A stretch of DNA of 64,000 bases from Pseudomonas sp. BN411 (GTDB taxonomy: Bacteria; Pseudomonadota; Gammaproteobacteria; Pseudomonadales; Pseudomonadaceae), in the NCBI RefSeq assembly GCF_029871235.1, contig NZ_SSOM01000082.1, positions 95,054 through 159,053 on the forward strand, written 5' to 3'. How positions within the stretch are numbered: the first letter of the stretch is position 1; each line of letters begins with the position of its first letter. The notes below the pieces were generated by a model. That model was not told the origin of the DNA and made no database searches. It was given only the letters and a program-made list of their open reading frames with translations. The position numbers were made by a program, and so were the translations under genes. Below are positions 32,681-41,500 of the stretch, in pieces.

Positions 32681-34057
32681 TTATTTGCCCAGTTTTCGCA
32701 GGTTGGCGACGGAGAAGTAGTCAGCTTCGTAATCGCTGTTGTTCAGTTTCGCCGGCGGCTTGCCGTTGAGCAGGCGGTCGGTCAGGTAGGAGCCGGCGAT
32801 CAGGTCGTGGAAGATCGCCACCCGGGCCTGGAAGCCTTGCAGGTCGTAGGCGTAGGCCGTGGTCTGCATGTTGCTGCGCCAGAGCTGGCCCTTGCCGTCG
32901 TAGTTGTCGGCCAGTACGGCGATCCAGGAGTCCTCGTCGATGTAGAGCACGCGCTTACCGTAGATGTGACGCTTGCCGGGCTTGAGCGTGGCCTCCAGGA
33001 CCCAGACACGGTGCGGCTCATAACGCATGTACTCGGGGTTGACGTGGCCGTTGGTGGAAAGCAGGTTGTCGAGCTTCAGGCTCGGGTCGTCCAGCTTGTA
33101 GTTGTTGTACGGGATGTAGATTTCCTTCTTGCCTACCAGTTTCCACTCGTAGCGGTCCGGGGCGCCGTTGAACAGGCGGTCCTCGTCCATTACGCGGAAG
33201 CCACCGGCGCCGAACGGGGTGTCATAGGCAACGGTCGGTGCGCGCCGCACCCGGCGATTACCCGGCAGGTACTGCCAGGATTGCGACGGCGAGGCGATCG
33301 GGTCGGTGAAGGTGTGGGCGAGAATGATCTCGCCTTTCTTGCGGGTCGGCTCCAGGGTCTGGACCAGGGCGAATGCCTGCTGGCCACCGAAGGTTTCCAC
33401 GGATTCCTTGGGCGAGTCCCATACCGAGAGGATCTTGTAGTCCATGGACTCCAGCGAGCGGGTGCCATTGGAGAGGGTCAGCGCCATGGTGTAGATGGCG
33501 TCTTCCTTCCAGGCACGGGCCGGCAGGTTGAGGTTCCACATCAGCTCGTAGCCGTTCTTCGGGATCGGGAAGGGCGAGGCGCCGATGGCGTTGATCACGC
33601 CGTTGCCGTCGCTGACCAGCTCGGCGCTGGTGGCGTTGGCGAGGGTGCGCTGCAGGACCCGGTCGGAGTAGCGGAAGTCGCGATGGCTCGGATAAACCGG
33701 GATCTTGAAGGTGCTCTTGTAGCGCTGGAACAGTGCCTTCTGACCTTCGGTGAGCTTGTCGGCGTACTGCGCCATGTTATCGGCGGTGATCACGAACAGC
33801 GGCTTCTCACCGGCATAGGGGTCGCCATAGCCGGTGCCTGTACCTGCGTAGTTGACCTGGGGCGGTGCCCCCAGCCACTTGCCGCTCCAGGCAGGAATGC
33901 TGCCATCGGCGTTGCCGGCCTTTTCTGCCCCCATGGGGGTGAGGTCGTCGCCCAGGCGTTTGGCCTCTTCCGTAGTGACCTTGGCCAGGACCGGAGTGCT
34001 GACGAGAGCGGCGGCGAGAACGCCGGCCAGGAGCGGGGTCTTGTTGTTCAGTTGCAT
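32681..34057 (-). CDS. DUF1329 periplasmic/outer-membrane-associated protein
   Basis: 458 aa with a signal peptide (MQLNNKTPLLAGVLAAALVS ... VLA). The mature part matches DUF1329 throughout (GKWLGAPPQ near the start, KRHIYGKRVLYIDEDSWIAV near the end); the fold is thought to be LolB/LppX-like, suited to carrying hydrophobic ligands. It is almost always paired with DUF1302, whose gene ends 23 bp upstream here. Proposed role: moving a hydrophobic substrate across the periplasm. Codons 4-6 (AACAACAA) form an exact CA motif. Confidence 0.92.
   Translation of the reverse strand: MQLNNKTPLLAGVLAAALVSTPVLAKVTTEEAKRLGDDLTPMGAEKAGNADGSIPAWSGKWLGAPPQVNYAGTGTGYGDPYAGEKPLFVITADNMAQYADKLTEGQKALFQRYKSTFKIPVYPSHRDFRYSDRVLQRTLANATSAELVSDGNGVINAIGASPFPIPKNGYELMWNLNLPARAWKEDAIYTMALTLSNGTRSLESMDYKILSVWDSPKESVETFGGQQAFALVQTLEPTRKKGEIILAHTFTDPIASPSQSWQYLPGNRRVRRAPTVAYDTPFGAGGFRVMDEDRLFNGAPDRYEWKLVGKKEIYIPYNNYKLDDPSLKLDNLLSTNGHVNPEYMRYEPHRVWVLEATLKPGKRHIYGKRVLYIDEDSWIAVLADNYDGKGQLWRSNMQTTAYAYDLQGFQARVAIFHDLIAGSYLTDRLLNGKPPAKLNNSDYEADYFSVANLRKLGK
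34041..34048 (-). promoter_or_regulatory. CA motif within the first codons of DUF1329
   Basis: AACAACAA on the minus strand, 9 bases into the coding sequence (Asn-Asn-Lys codons). Confidence 0.45.
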
Positions 34058-34080
34058 CTTGAGTCTCCTGCGGCAGTGGA

Positions 34081-35718
34081 TCAGAAGCTGTACTTGACGT
34101 TGATGCCGAAGTTGTCGCGGTCCGCGAAGGGGGTGTCGCCGGCATCGCCGAGGAAGGCGTTGTAGCGAGCCTCCACCGTGAAGTTGTTGAGGTAGCGCCA
34201 GGTGGTGCCGACGCCCAGGCGATGGTCACCTTCACCCATGCCGAAGGTGCCCGGAATGGAAGAGTCGCCTCCCAGGTTCTGGCTGAAGATCAGGGGCACG
34301 GTCAGGTCCCAGCCGTTGAAGATGTTCAGGTACTCAAGGGACAGGTTGAGGGTGTAGCCCCAGGAGCTCTTGTCGAAATACAGCTTGTCGGTGTTCGGCG
34401 TGACCAGCGGGAAGGCACCGCCGAGACCATCCGGAACGAAGGCGGTGAAGCTGGGTGCCTTGTCGTTGTCGAGCACCTCGTTGTAGCCCACCTCGCCAGT
34501 CAGGGTGGCGTTGTCGGCGAAGGGCGTGGTGCCGATGGAGTGGATGAACGACATCTGCGCCTGCATGGTTTCGGCGCGTACCGGGTGCGGTACCAGGCCG
34601 GTATCCACCAGCACCGGCTGACCGTCGCGATAGCTCACCTCGCCGCTGATGTTGGTGTCGCCGACCACGGTGGAGAAGCTCGCGCCGTAGAGGTCGATGT
34701 CCTCGAAGTAGTTCACCCGGTAGTTGGCGGTGTTCCAGTCGGTGAGGAAGTCGATCTGCGGCGCCTTGTCATGGAAGCGCACGTAGTAGAGACCGAACTC
34801 GGTGTTGTTCAGCGATTCCGCCACGTAGTTCAGCGCCACGCCGTACTGGCCGCTGTCACTGGGGTTGTCGTCGTGCAGGCGGCGGGTGATGCCGAAGGCA
34901 TCGGTGAAGCCGCCTTCATCGATCTGGTCGGAAACGGAGAAGAAGCTGCCGACGCCGTCGATCTCGGTTTTCTTCCACTCGTACTGGTAGTACGCCTGGA
35001 GGCTCAGCGCGTCGGTCAGGTCGATCTGGCCGAACACCTGGCCCACCGGCAGGAAGAGTTCCTTGAGTTCCACACCCGGGGTGTTGGCCTTGGTGGCATC
35101 CACCGGGGCCATGGCACCGGAAATGCCGTTGCCGATGAACAGGCTCTCGCCCCAGCTCACCACCTGGTCGCCAACGCGCAGGTTGAGGTTGTGGCCGCCC
35201 AGGTCCCAGGTGCCGTAGACGTAGTGGTCCAGCAGGCGCAGATCATGACCGTGCTGGTCGATGGTGCCGTGAGGGAAGTGGTTGGCTTGCGAACACTGGC
35301 CGCCGGCGACGCAGTTGGAAGTGCCGGTGCCATTGTCGTTGCTGCGGTTGTAGACGTCGTCGTAGAACCCGCTGGCACGCACGAACAGGCCGAAGTCCTC
35401 CTTCCAGTTGAAGTTGGCCTCGGTGAGGAAGCTGGAGCGGTTGGTGATCAGGCTGCCCTTGTCGAAGGCGTTGTTGCCATCGTCGATGTTGGCGATGGCC
35501 GGGTTCGGGAAGCCATTGGACAGCGCATGGTCACGCGACTCGGTACGCCAGGCGACGGCGTAGGTGAGGGTGGTGTCCCAGGAAATCTTCAGGTCGTCGT
35601 TAGGCTGGAAAGCCAGCGCGTAGCTCTGCCCGGCCTGGCCAAGGGCTAGCCCCATGCAGGCAATGCGGATCGCGGAGTGAAGCGGCGCAAGGGGATGACC
35701 CTTTCTTGTTCTTATCAT
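34081..35718 (-). CDS. DUF1302 outer-membrane beta-barrel protein
   Basis: About 545 aa from the start at 35718. The signal peptide runs from MIRTRKG through AIRIACMGLALG to SYALA. The mature sequence is rich in alternating aromatic/polar strands and ends in the C-terminal Phe (NFGINVKYSF) typical of outer-membrane barrels. DUF1302/DUF1329 pairs recur in steroid and hydrocarbon degraders and probably allow uptake of hydrophobic compounds. The first codons (ATA AGA ACA AGA) are rare ones here and spell a CA motif. A weak island operator is 102 bp upstream. An upstream ATG at 35820 would overlap that operator, so it is rejected. Confidence 0.9.
   Translation of the reverse strand: MIRTRKGHPLAPLHSAIRIACMGLALGQAGQSYALAFQPNDDLKISWDTTLTYAVAWRTESRDHALSNGFPNPAIANIDDGNNAFDKGSLITNRSSFLTEANFNWKEDFGLFVRASGFYDDVYNRSNDNGTGTSNCVAGGQCSQANHFPHGTIDQHGHDLRLLDHYVYGTWDLGGHNLNLRVGDQVVSWGESLFIGNGISGAMAPVDATKANTPGVELKELFLPVGQVFGQIDLTDALSLQAYYQYEWKKTEIDGVGSFFSVSDQIDEGGFTDAFGITRRLHDDNPSDSGQYGVALNYVAESLNNTEFGLYYVRFHDKAPQIDFLTDWNTANYRVNYFEDIDLYGASFSTVVGDTNISGEVSYRDGQPVLVDTGLVPHPVRAETMQAQMSFIHSIGTTPFADNATLTGEVGYNEVLDNDKAPSFTAFVPDGLGGAFPLVTPNTDKLYFDKSSWGYTLNLSLEYLNIFNGWDLTVPLIFSQNLGGDSSIPGTFGMGEGDHRLGVGTTWRYLNNFTVEARYNAFLGDAGDTPFADRDNFGINVKYSF
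35703..35710 (-). promoter_or_regulatory. CA motif within the first codons of DUF1302
   Basis: AACAAGAA on the minus strand, formed by rare ATA/AGA/AGA codons immediately after the ATG, suggesting selection for the RNA motif rather than for codon speed. Confidence 0.55.
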
Positions 35719-35819
35719 GATGTCGCTCTCGGCGTGTCTGGGCACAGCTCGGTCCGCCAGGCCCAAAATTGAGTTGAGTGTGGCGGGGCTGACTATGTGG
35801 TCACCGAGGGGGCGCAACA

Positions 35820-35835
35820 TCGTCCGAAAAGACTA
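35820..35835. promoter_or_regulatory. Island operator, copy 3 (weak)
   Basis: TCGTCCGAAAAGACTA: the left half is perfect and 12 of 16 positions match overall. It lies 102 bp upstream of the leftward DUF1302 start. Confidence 0.5.
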
Positions 35836-35913
35836 CGAGGTTTGTACGAATTCGGAGGGGGTGGTCGGAACCTGTTGCCGGGATGTCGTTTCCCGGTTCC
35901 TGTGGAATTTTCT

Positions 35914-35929
35914 TAGTCCCATCGGACGA
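35914..35929. promoter_or_regulatory. Island operator, copy 4
   Basis: TAGTCCCATCGGACGA, 14 of 16 to consensus, 73 bp before the KstD-like start at 36002. With copy 3 it brackets the divergent promoter region. Confidence 0.65.
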
Positions 35930-35977
35930 TGTTGGCGCTTGGGGGCGCACTGAGAATCCGGGCAATTGCGCACCACA

Positions 35978-35985
35978 AACAACAA
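35978..35985 (+). promoter_or_regulatory. CA motif before the KstD-like gene
   Basis: AACAACAA directly followed by aaaggga, the ribosome-binding region of the gene at 36002. Confidence 0.55.
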
Positions 35986-36001
35986 AAAGGGAGCATGCCC
36001 G

Positions 36002-37753
36002 ATGAGCGCGAACAGCCCGAAATGGGACCAAAGCTGCGACGTACTGGTGGTCGGATCCGGGGCCGGTGCCATGACCGCCGCGCTCAGGGCACACGACCTG
36101 GGATTGAAGGTACTGGTGGTGGAGAAGAGCGACCGTTTCGGCGGCACCTCGGCTATCTCCGGCGGCGGAATCTGGATCCCCTGCAACCACCGCATTGCCG
36201 CGCTGGGCGGCCAAGACACGGCCGAAGAAGCCATCGCCTACATCCGCGCCGTGACCAACGGTGAGATCGACGATGGCCGCATCGAGGCCTATGTCGAGCA
36301 CGGTCACCGCGCCATCCAGTACCTGGAAAAGCACTCGCGGGTGCGCTTCGAGGCCCAGGCCGCTTACGCCGACTACTACCCGGAGGTGCCTGGCGGAAAG
36401 CCCGGCTATCGCTCCATGGACCCGGGGCCCTTCGATGCCCGCGAACTGGGCGAAGACTTCATGCGCCTGCGCGAACCCTCGCCGGGCACCCTGATGCTGG
36501 GGCGCATGACCATGACCATGAAGGAAGCCCGCGTGCTGCTCTGCCGTGGGCCGGGCTGGATCGGCCTGACCATGAAGGTGATGTGGCGCTACTGGCGCGA
36601 CCTGGGCTGGCGCCTGCGCTCGCGGCGCGACCGCTTCCTCACCCTGGGCAACGCCCTGGTGGCGGCGCTGCGGGCTTCGTTGAAGGATCGCGACGTAGCG
36701 CTGCAGCTTGAATGCCGGCTGGAAAAACTGGTGGAAGAGGGCGGCCGCATTGTGGGCGCCGAGCTGGTCCACCATGGCCGTTCCCTGCGCGTGGAGACCC
36801 GTTGCGGCGTGATCCTCGGCGCGGGTGGCTTCGAGCGCAATCAGGCCATGCGCGCCCAGTACCACCCGGAACCGTCACGCAGCGACTGGAGCGCCACGCC
36901 GCCGTTCAACACCGGTGATGCCATCCGCGCCGGCCAGGCCCTGGGCGCGCGTACTGCGCTGATGGACCACAGCTGGTGGGCACCCACCACCCATGTGGAG
37001 GGCGAGGAAAAACAGCGCGCGCTGTTCGTCGAGCGCAACCTGCCGGGCTGCATCATGGTGAACTCGGCGGGCGAGCGCTTCGTCAACGAGGGCGCGCCCT
37101 ACACCGACATCGTTTACGCGATGTACGGCAGCAACCGTGAGGGCGCCACCAGCGTGCCCTGCTGGCTGATCTTCGATGCCGACTATCGTCACAAATACCC
37201 CTGCGGTGCGCTGCTGCCGGGCTATGCCATGCCCGACAGCCGCGTGCCGGCGCACCTCAAGAGTTACTTCCACAAGGCCGACAGCCTGGTGGAGCTGGCG
37301 CGCGCCATTGGCGTCGATGAGGCCGGACTGATGCGTACCGTGGAGCGCTTCAACCCGATGGCCGAAGCCGGCAGCGACCTGGATTTCCACAAGGGCGATT
37401 CGCTATTCGACCGCTATTACGGCGACCCCAGCGTAACCCCCAACCCCTGTCTGGCACCGCTGGTGAAGGCGCCGTTCTATGCGGTGAAGGTGGATGCCGG
37501 CGACATCGGCACCAAGGGCGGTCTGCTCACCGACGTGCATGCCCGCGTGCTGCGCGAGGACGGCGCGCCCATCACCGGTCTCTACGCCATCGGCAACAGC
37601 GCCGCTTCCATGATGGGCCGCACCTACCCGGGGGCTGGCTCCACTATCGGCCCGGCCATGGTGTTCGGCTTCCGCGCAGCGGAAGACCTGCATGCCCAGC
37701 GCGCCGCCGCTGCGACGGAAGGCAGCCGCAACGTGGCGCAGCCGGTCGACTGA
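36002..37753 (+). CDS. FAD-binding 3-ketosteroid dehydrogenase-like (KstD family) flavoprotein
   Basis: 583 aa. The FAD-binding GSGAGAM motif is at about residues 18-24, followed by GGTSAISGGGIWIPCN. The family's active-site segments are visible: ADYYPEVPGG, GERFVNEGAPY (expected catalytic Tyr) and YAIGNSAASMMGRTYPGAG. KstD enzymes desaturate ring A of 3-ketosteroids (delta-1, or delta-4 for 5-alpha substrates). Start 36002 is behind aaaggga; first gene of a rightward unit with three SDR-type genes. The substrate may be a steroid or another polycyclic ketone. No ring-cleavage genes follow. Confidence 0.9.
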   Translation: MSANSPKWDQSCDVLVVGSGAGAMTAALRAHDLGLKVLVVEKSDRFGGTSAISGGGIWIPCNHRIAALGGQDTAEEAIAYIRAVTNGEIDDGRIEAYVEHGHRAIQYLEKHSRVRFEAQAAYADYYPEVPGGKPGYRSMDPGPFDARELGEDFMRLREPSPGTLMLGRMTMTMKEARVLLCRGPGWIGLTMKVMWRYWRDLGWRLRSRRDRFLTLGNALVAALRASLKDRDVALQLECRLEKLVEEGGRIVGAELVHHGRSLRVETRCGVILGAGGFERNQAMRAQYHPEPSRSDWSATPPFNTGDAIRAGQALGARTALMDHSWWAPTTHVEGEEKQRALFVERNLPGCIMVNSAGERFVNEGAPYTDIVYAMYGSNREGATSVPCWLIFDADYRHKYPCGALLPGYAMPDSRVPAHLKSYFHKADSLVELARAIGVDEAGLMRTVERFNPMAEAGSDLDFHKGDSLFDRYYGDPSVTPNPCLAPLVKAPFYAVKVDAGDIGTKGGLLTDVHARVLREDGAPITGLYAIGNSAASMMGRTYPGAGSTIGPAMVFGFRAAEDLHAQRAAAATEGSRNVAQPVD

Positions 37754-37802
37754 CGGACGGGGCCGCCGTGCGGCCCCTGGTGCACGCATTCCCCCCAACA
37801 GA

Positions 37803-37810
37803 AACAAAAA
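37803..37810 (+). promoter_or_regulatory. CA motif before SDR 3
   Basis: AACAAAAA followed by agagga, 13 bases before the ATG at 37824. Confidence 0.5.
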
Positions 37811-37823
37811 AGAGGAAGACGCG

Positions 37824-38660
37824 ATGATCGATTTCACCGGCAAGACGGTGCTGGTCACCGGCGGCGGCGTGGGCATCGGCCGCGCCATGGTCGAAGCCTT
37901 CGCCCGCGCAGGCGCCCGGCTGGCAGTGGCGGAACGGGACGCCGAGCGCGCCGCCCAGGTGCGTGACTGGTTGGCCAGTTGCGGCGGTGAGGCGCTGGTG
38001 GTGGAAGCGGACGTGACCTGCAAGGAGCAGGTGGCCGCCCTGGCTGAACAGATCGAGGCACGTTTCGGTGGTCTCGACGTGCTGATCAACAACGTCGGCG
38101 ACTCGCTGATGATCGCCAAACCGTTCGACGCCTACAGCGATGACGACATCGACCGGCTTTACGCCGTCAACCTGGGGCACGTGTTCCGCGTGACCCGCAC
38201 CATGCTGCCGCTGCTGCGCCGTCAGGGTGCGGGCGGCAGCATCATCAGCCTGTCGTCTATCGAGGCCTTCCGCGGCATTCCCAATTGCAGCGTCTACGCC
38301 GCCTTCAAGGCTGCCATCGGTGGTTTCACCAAGAGTCTGGCCCTGGAACTGGGCCCAGTGGGCATCCGCGTCAACCAGATCGCCCCCGAATCCACCGAAA
38401 CCCCGCAGCTGCCGATGTCCCTGATGATCGCGCCGGAACACTGTGCGCAACTGCCGAACTGGATTCCCCTGGGCCGGTTCGGCCAGCCGGAAGACATGGC
38501 CGGCGCGGCACTTTTCCTGGCCAGTCCGCTTTCCGGCTGGGTGACCGGCACCACGTTGCACGTGGACGGCGGCGCCCTGGCTGCTGCGGGCTGGTACCGC
38601 GACCCGAAAGGCACCTGGACCAATGTTCCGGTAATCACGGGCAACGGTTTCAACTTCTAG
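37824..38660 (+). CDS. Short-chain dehydrogenase/reductase (SDR 3)
   Basis: A 278-aa classical SDR with TGGGVGIG, NNVG in place of NNAG, the catalytic Ser in SLSSIEAF and YAAFK. The C-terminal extension of about 20 residues (GWYRDPKGTW...) is beyond the usual SDR core. Start at 37824 after agagga. Second gene of the KstD-like unit, 70 bp after it; a ggggccgc/gcggcccc hairpin (37759-37777) in the gap may trim expression. Confidence 0.9.
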   Translation: MIDFTGKTVLVTGGGVGIGRAMVEAFARAGARLAVAERDAERAAQVRDWLASCGGEALVVEADVTCKEQVAALAEQIEARFGGLDVLINNVGDSLMIAKPFDAYSDDDIDRLYAVNLGHVFRVTRTMLPLLRRQGAGGSIISLSSIEAFRGIPNCSVYAAFKAAIGGFTKSLALELGPVGIRVNQIAPESTETPQLPMSLMIAPEHCAQLPNWIPLGRFGQPEDMAGAALFLASPLSGWVTGTTLHVDGGALAAAGWYRDPKGTWTNVPVITGNGFNF

Positions 38661-38697
38661 AACCCCAGCTTTCGCTGACTGCAACAAGGAACTCCGA

Positions 38698-39576
38698 ATG
38701 AACGCGAAGAACTCCAGAGTCGCCGTGGTCACTGGCGCCAGTCGTGGCGTCGGCAAGGGCATCGCCATCGCCCTGGGCGCAGCTGGCATGACCGTTTACC
38801 TCAGCGGCCGTTCTGCCACCCAGAGCAGCAGCCAGCTGCGTGGCCAGACCCTGCCCGGCAGCCTGGCGGAAACCGCCGAAGCGGTAACCCGCGCTGGCGG
38901 CCGTGGCATTGTCGTGGCCTGCGACCATCGTGACGACGAGCAGGTGCGCGAACTTTTCGCCCGCGTCGAGCGCGAGCAGGGCCGCCTGGATCTGCTGGTG
39001 AACAACGCCACCTACATCCACGAAAACCTGATCGATCCGGGCCCCTTCTGGCAGAAGCCCCTGGAGATGGTGGACATCCTCGATATCGGCCTGCGCTCGT
39101 CCTATGTCGCCAGCTACTTCGCCGCGCCGCTGCTGGTGAAGAACGGCCACGGCCTGATCGCTTTCGTCTCCTCCTTCGGTGCCGGCTGCTACATGCACGG
39201 ACCGGCCTACGGTGCGCAGAAGGCCGGCGTCGACAAGTTCGCCGCTGATATGGCCATCGACCTGGAAGACACCGGAGTCGCTGCGGTCTCGCTGTGGCTG
39301 GGTCCGCAGCGCACCGAACGCACCGCGATCGCGGGCGCCGAGCGTGCCGACCAGTACGAGGAGTTCCTCGCCATGGCGGAGACCCCGGAGTTCAACGGCC
39401 GTGTGATCAACGCGCTGCTGAACGACCCGGAGCTGGCCGCACGTTCCGGACAGACGCTTATCACCGCCGAGCTCGCCGCCGGCTACGGCATCACTGAAGA
39501 CGCCGGGCGGCAGCCGCCGTCCTACCGCGACATGCTCGGCGCACCGCGTGTGCAGCACCCCGCGCGGGTGATCTGA
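38698..39576 (+). CDS. Short-chain dehydrogenase/reductase (SDR 4, DHRS1-like)
   Basis: 292 aa. Motifs are TGASRGVG, NNA and YGAQK with Ser in VSSFG. An insertion after the first helix (SATQSSSQLRGQTLPGSL) resembles DHRS1-type SDRs, which accept steroids and other bulky ketones. Start at 38698 after aacaagga, a near-CA motif. Third gene of the KstD-like unit. It is followed by a cgcccgg/ccgggcg hairpin (39586-39605) before the epimerase-like gene. Confidence 0.88.
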   Translation: MNAKNSRVAVVTGASRGVGKGIAIALGAAGMTVYLSGRSATQSSSQLRGQTLPGSLAETAEAVTRAGGRGIVVACDHRDDEQVRELFARVEREQGRLDLLVNNATYIHENLIDPGPFWQKPLEMVDILDIGLRSSYVASYFAAPLLVKNGHGLIAFVSSFGAGCYMHGPAYGAQKAGVDKFAADMAIDLEDTGVAAVSLWLGPQRTERTAIAGAERADQYEEFLAMAETPEFNGRVINALLNDPELAARSGQTLITAELAAGYGITEDAGRQPPSYRDMLGAPRVQHPARVI

Positions 39577-39651
39577 ACCGACCATCGCCCGGGATGCTCC
39601 GGGCGCTTCAACCACGGGACTGGAAGGGTTCCATGCAGGAGTGAGGAAGTG

Positions 39652-40557
39652 ATGAAGATTCTGGTGATTGGCGGGACCGGCCTGATCGGCGGCCATGCCG
39701 CGCTTTACCTCAAGGACCACGGCCATGACGTGACCATTGCCGGGCGCAAACCAGCTGCAGAGGGCAGCGCACTCGCTGACCTGAAGCAGCTGCAGGGCGA
39801 CTACGTCGCGGGTAGCTTCAGCCGTGATGACCTGGTCGGTTTCGACGCCCTGGTGTTTGCCGCCGGCAGTGATATCCGCCACGCGCCCCAGGGTGGCGAC
39901 ATCGACGCCCACTGGCAGCGGGCCAACGTCGAGGCCATTCCGCGTTTCTTCGAGCTGGCCCGCAGCGCGGGTGTCCGTCAGGCGGTGCTGGTGGGCAGCT
40001 TCTATCCCCAGGTGGCGCCGGAACTGATCGAGAGCATTCCCTACGTGCGGTCGCGCCATCTGTCGGATCAAGGCGTACGTGCACTGTCCACGCCGGACTT
40101 CCGCGTGTGCAGCGTCAATGCGCCCTTCGTGGTTGGTGCGGTGCCGGGGCTGAAGGTCGACATGTTCGAGGCCTATACCCGTTACGCCGAGGGCAAGTTC
40201 GCGCCGCTGCCGTTCTTCGGTCCGGCCGGTGGCAGCAACTTCATCTCCACCCGCTCGCTGTCCCAGGCGATCCTCGGGGCGCTGCTCCACGGTGAGTCGG
40301 GCAAGGCCTATCTGGTGGGGGACGAGAATCTCAGCTACGCCGAATACTTCGAGACCTTCCTGCGTGCCGTTGGCAACGACGCCGAGGTGCCGTCGCTGGA
40401 CCAGGAGCATCCGCTGCTGCCGGACATGGCGCTCTACACCGGGCGCGGCAATACCGTTGTCTACGAGCCGGATACCGCCGAAGCCGCTCTGCTAGGGTAT
40501 GTACGCAACGACATCCAGCGGGCGGTGAACGAGGTGGTGGCGCAGTATCGCGGGTGA
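39652..40557 (+). CDS. NAD-dependent epimerase/dehydratase (extended/atypical SDR)
   Basis: 301 aa from the ATG at 39652 (a GTG one codon earlier is less likely). It begins MKILVIGGTGLIGGHAALYL, the GxxGxxG NAD-binding motif of extended SDRs, and ends in a substrate domain typical of 3-beta-HSD/epimerase-like proteins. In this family some members are 3-beta-hydroxysteroid dehydrogenase/isomerases, others sugar epimerases; the sequence does not decide. Good site gagga upstream. Last gene of the rightward unit; a shared terminator follows at 40667. Confidence 0.86.
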   Translation: MKILVIGGTGLIGGHAALYLKDHGHDVTIAGRKPAAEGSALADLKQLQGDYVAGSFSRDDLVGFDALVFAAGSDIRHAPQGGDIDAHWQRANVEAIPRFFELARSAGVRQAVLVGSFYPQVAPELIESIPYVRSRHLSDQGVRALSTPDFRVCSVNAPFVVGAVPGLKVDMFEAYTRYAEGKFAPLPFFGPAGGSNFISTRSLSQAILGALLHGESGKAYLVGDENLSYAEYFETFLRAVGNDAEVPSLDQEHPLLPDMALYTGRGNTVVYEPDTAEAALLGYVRNDIQRAVNEVVAQYRG

Positions 40558-40666
40558 TGGTCTGACACGGTCCTCTCCCCAAGGAGGGGAGAGGGCCCGG
40601 GGGTTAGGAAAGCACCCGCTGGTGCGGACCCCGTCAACCGCACAAACCTGCCAATCCTCAGGGAAC

Positions 40667-40696
40667 AAAAAAAGGCCCGCTTTCGCGGGCCTTTTT
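40667..40696. terminator. Bidirectional terminator between convergent island units
   Basis: aaaaaggcccgc-tttc-gcgggccttttt, serving the rightward KstD-like unit and the leftward SDR unit. A purine/pyrimidine hairpin (ctctcccc/ggggagag, 40571-40592) resembling part of the 1-327 repeat precedes it. Confidence 0.9.
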
Positions 40697-40712
40697 GCAT
40701 CCATTCCCCCAA

Positions 40713-41489
40713 TCAGATCGGCGAGCCCGGGAGGCCGGGGTAATAGGAACCGGCCGCCACGCCGCCATCCACCGACAGTTCGCTGCCATTGCAGTAGCTG
40801 GCTTCGTCGCTGGCGAGGAAGAGCGTGGCGCGGGCGATCTCCTCCGGTGCGCCAATGCGTTGCTGCGGCACGGTGCGGTACTGCGGAGCCAGCTCTTCCC
40901 GCGAGGCACCGGTGGGGTTGGACATGACGGTATCGACGCCACCCGGATGCACCGAGTTGACGCGCACGCCATGGGGCCCCAGTTCCAGCGCCGCAACCTT
41001 GGTCAGGCCGCGTACGCCCCACTTGCTCGACACGTAGGCCGCCAGCGCGTTGACCCCGCGCAGGCCATCCACGGACGAGATGTTGACGATGGAGCCGGCG
41101 CGCTGTTCGCGCATGATCGGCGCCACGCTACGGATGCCGAGGAAGGTGCCGGTGAGGTTGATCGACAGGGCGCGCTCGAACTGTGTTTGGGTCAACTCTT
41201 CGATGGCGCCGAATACCAGCACGGCGGCGTTGTTCACCAGCACGTCGATGCGGCCGTGGCGCTCCACGGTTTCGCGGACCAGCTGCTGCCAACCTTCTTC
41301 CTTGCTGACATCCAGGCGGCGGAAACTGGCCGCCTCACCCAGTTCCGCCGCCAGTGCGCGGCCTTCGTCCTCCAGCAGGTCGGCGATGACGACGGTGGCG
41401 CCTTCCTTGACGAACAGACGCGAGGTTTGCGCGCCCATGCCGCGCGCGCCGCCGGTGATGATGGCGACTTTGTTTGCCAGACGTTGCAT
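40713..41489 (-). CDS. Short-chain dehydrogenase/reductase (SDR 5, hydroxysteroid-dehydrogenase-like)
   Basis: 258 aa from the start at 41489 (MQRLANKVAIITGGARGMGA). Classical motifs: TGGARGMG, NNAA, SSVDG and YVSSK. The tail SVDGGVAAGSYYPGLPGSPI is reminiscent of bacterial 3-alpha,20-beta and 17-beta hydroxysteroid dehydrogenases. Last gene of a five-gene leftward unit, 11 bp after the next SDR. Confidence 0.9.
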   Translation of the reverse strand: MQRLANKVAIITGGARGMGAQTSRLFVKEGATVVIADLLEDEGRALAAELGEAASFRRLDVSKEEGWQQLVRETVERHGRIDVLVNNAAVLVFGAIEELTQTQFERALSINLTGTFLGIRSVAPIMREQRAGSIVNISSVDGLRGVNALAAYVSSKWGVRGLTKVAALELGPHGVRVNSVHPGGVDTVMSNPTGASREELAPQYRTVPQQRIGAPEEIARATLFLASDEASYCNGSELSVDGGVAAGSYYPGLPGSPI

Positions 41490-41500
41490 GACGTTCTCCT

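Noticed and set aside
32597-35649. Rightward open frames of 522 and 475 codons over DUF1329 and DUF1302
   Set aside because: Both are antisense to confident envelope genes and show no recognisable motif.
38650-40410. Leftward open frame of 586 codons under SDR 4 and the epimerase-like gene
   Set aside because: Antisense to two genes with complete family motifs; composition is shadow-like.
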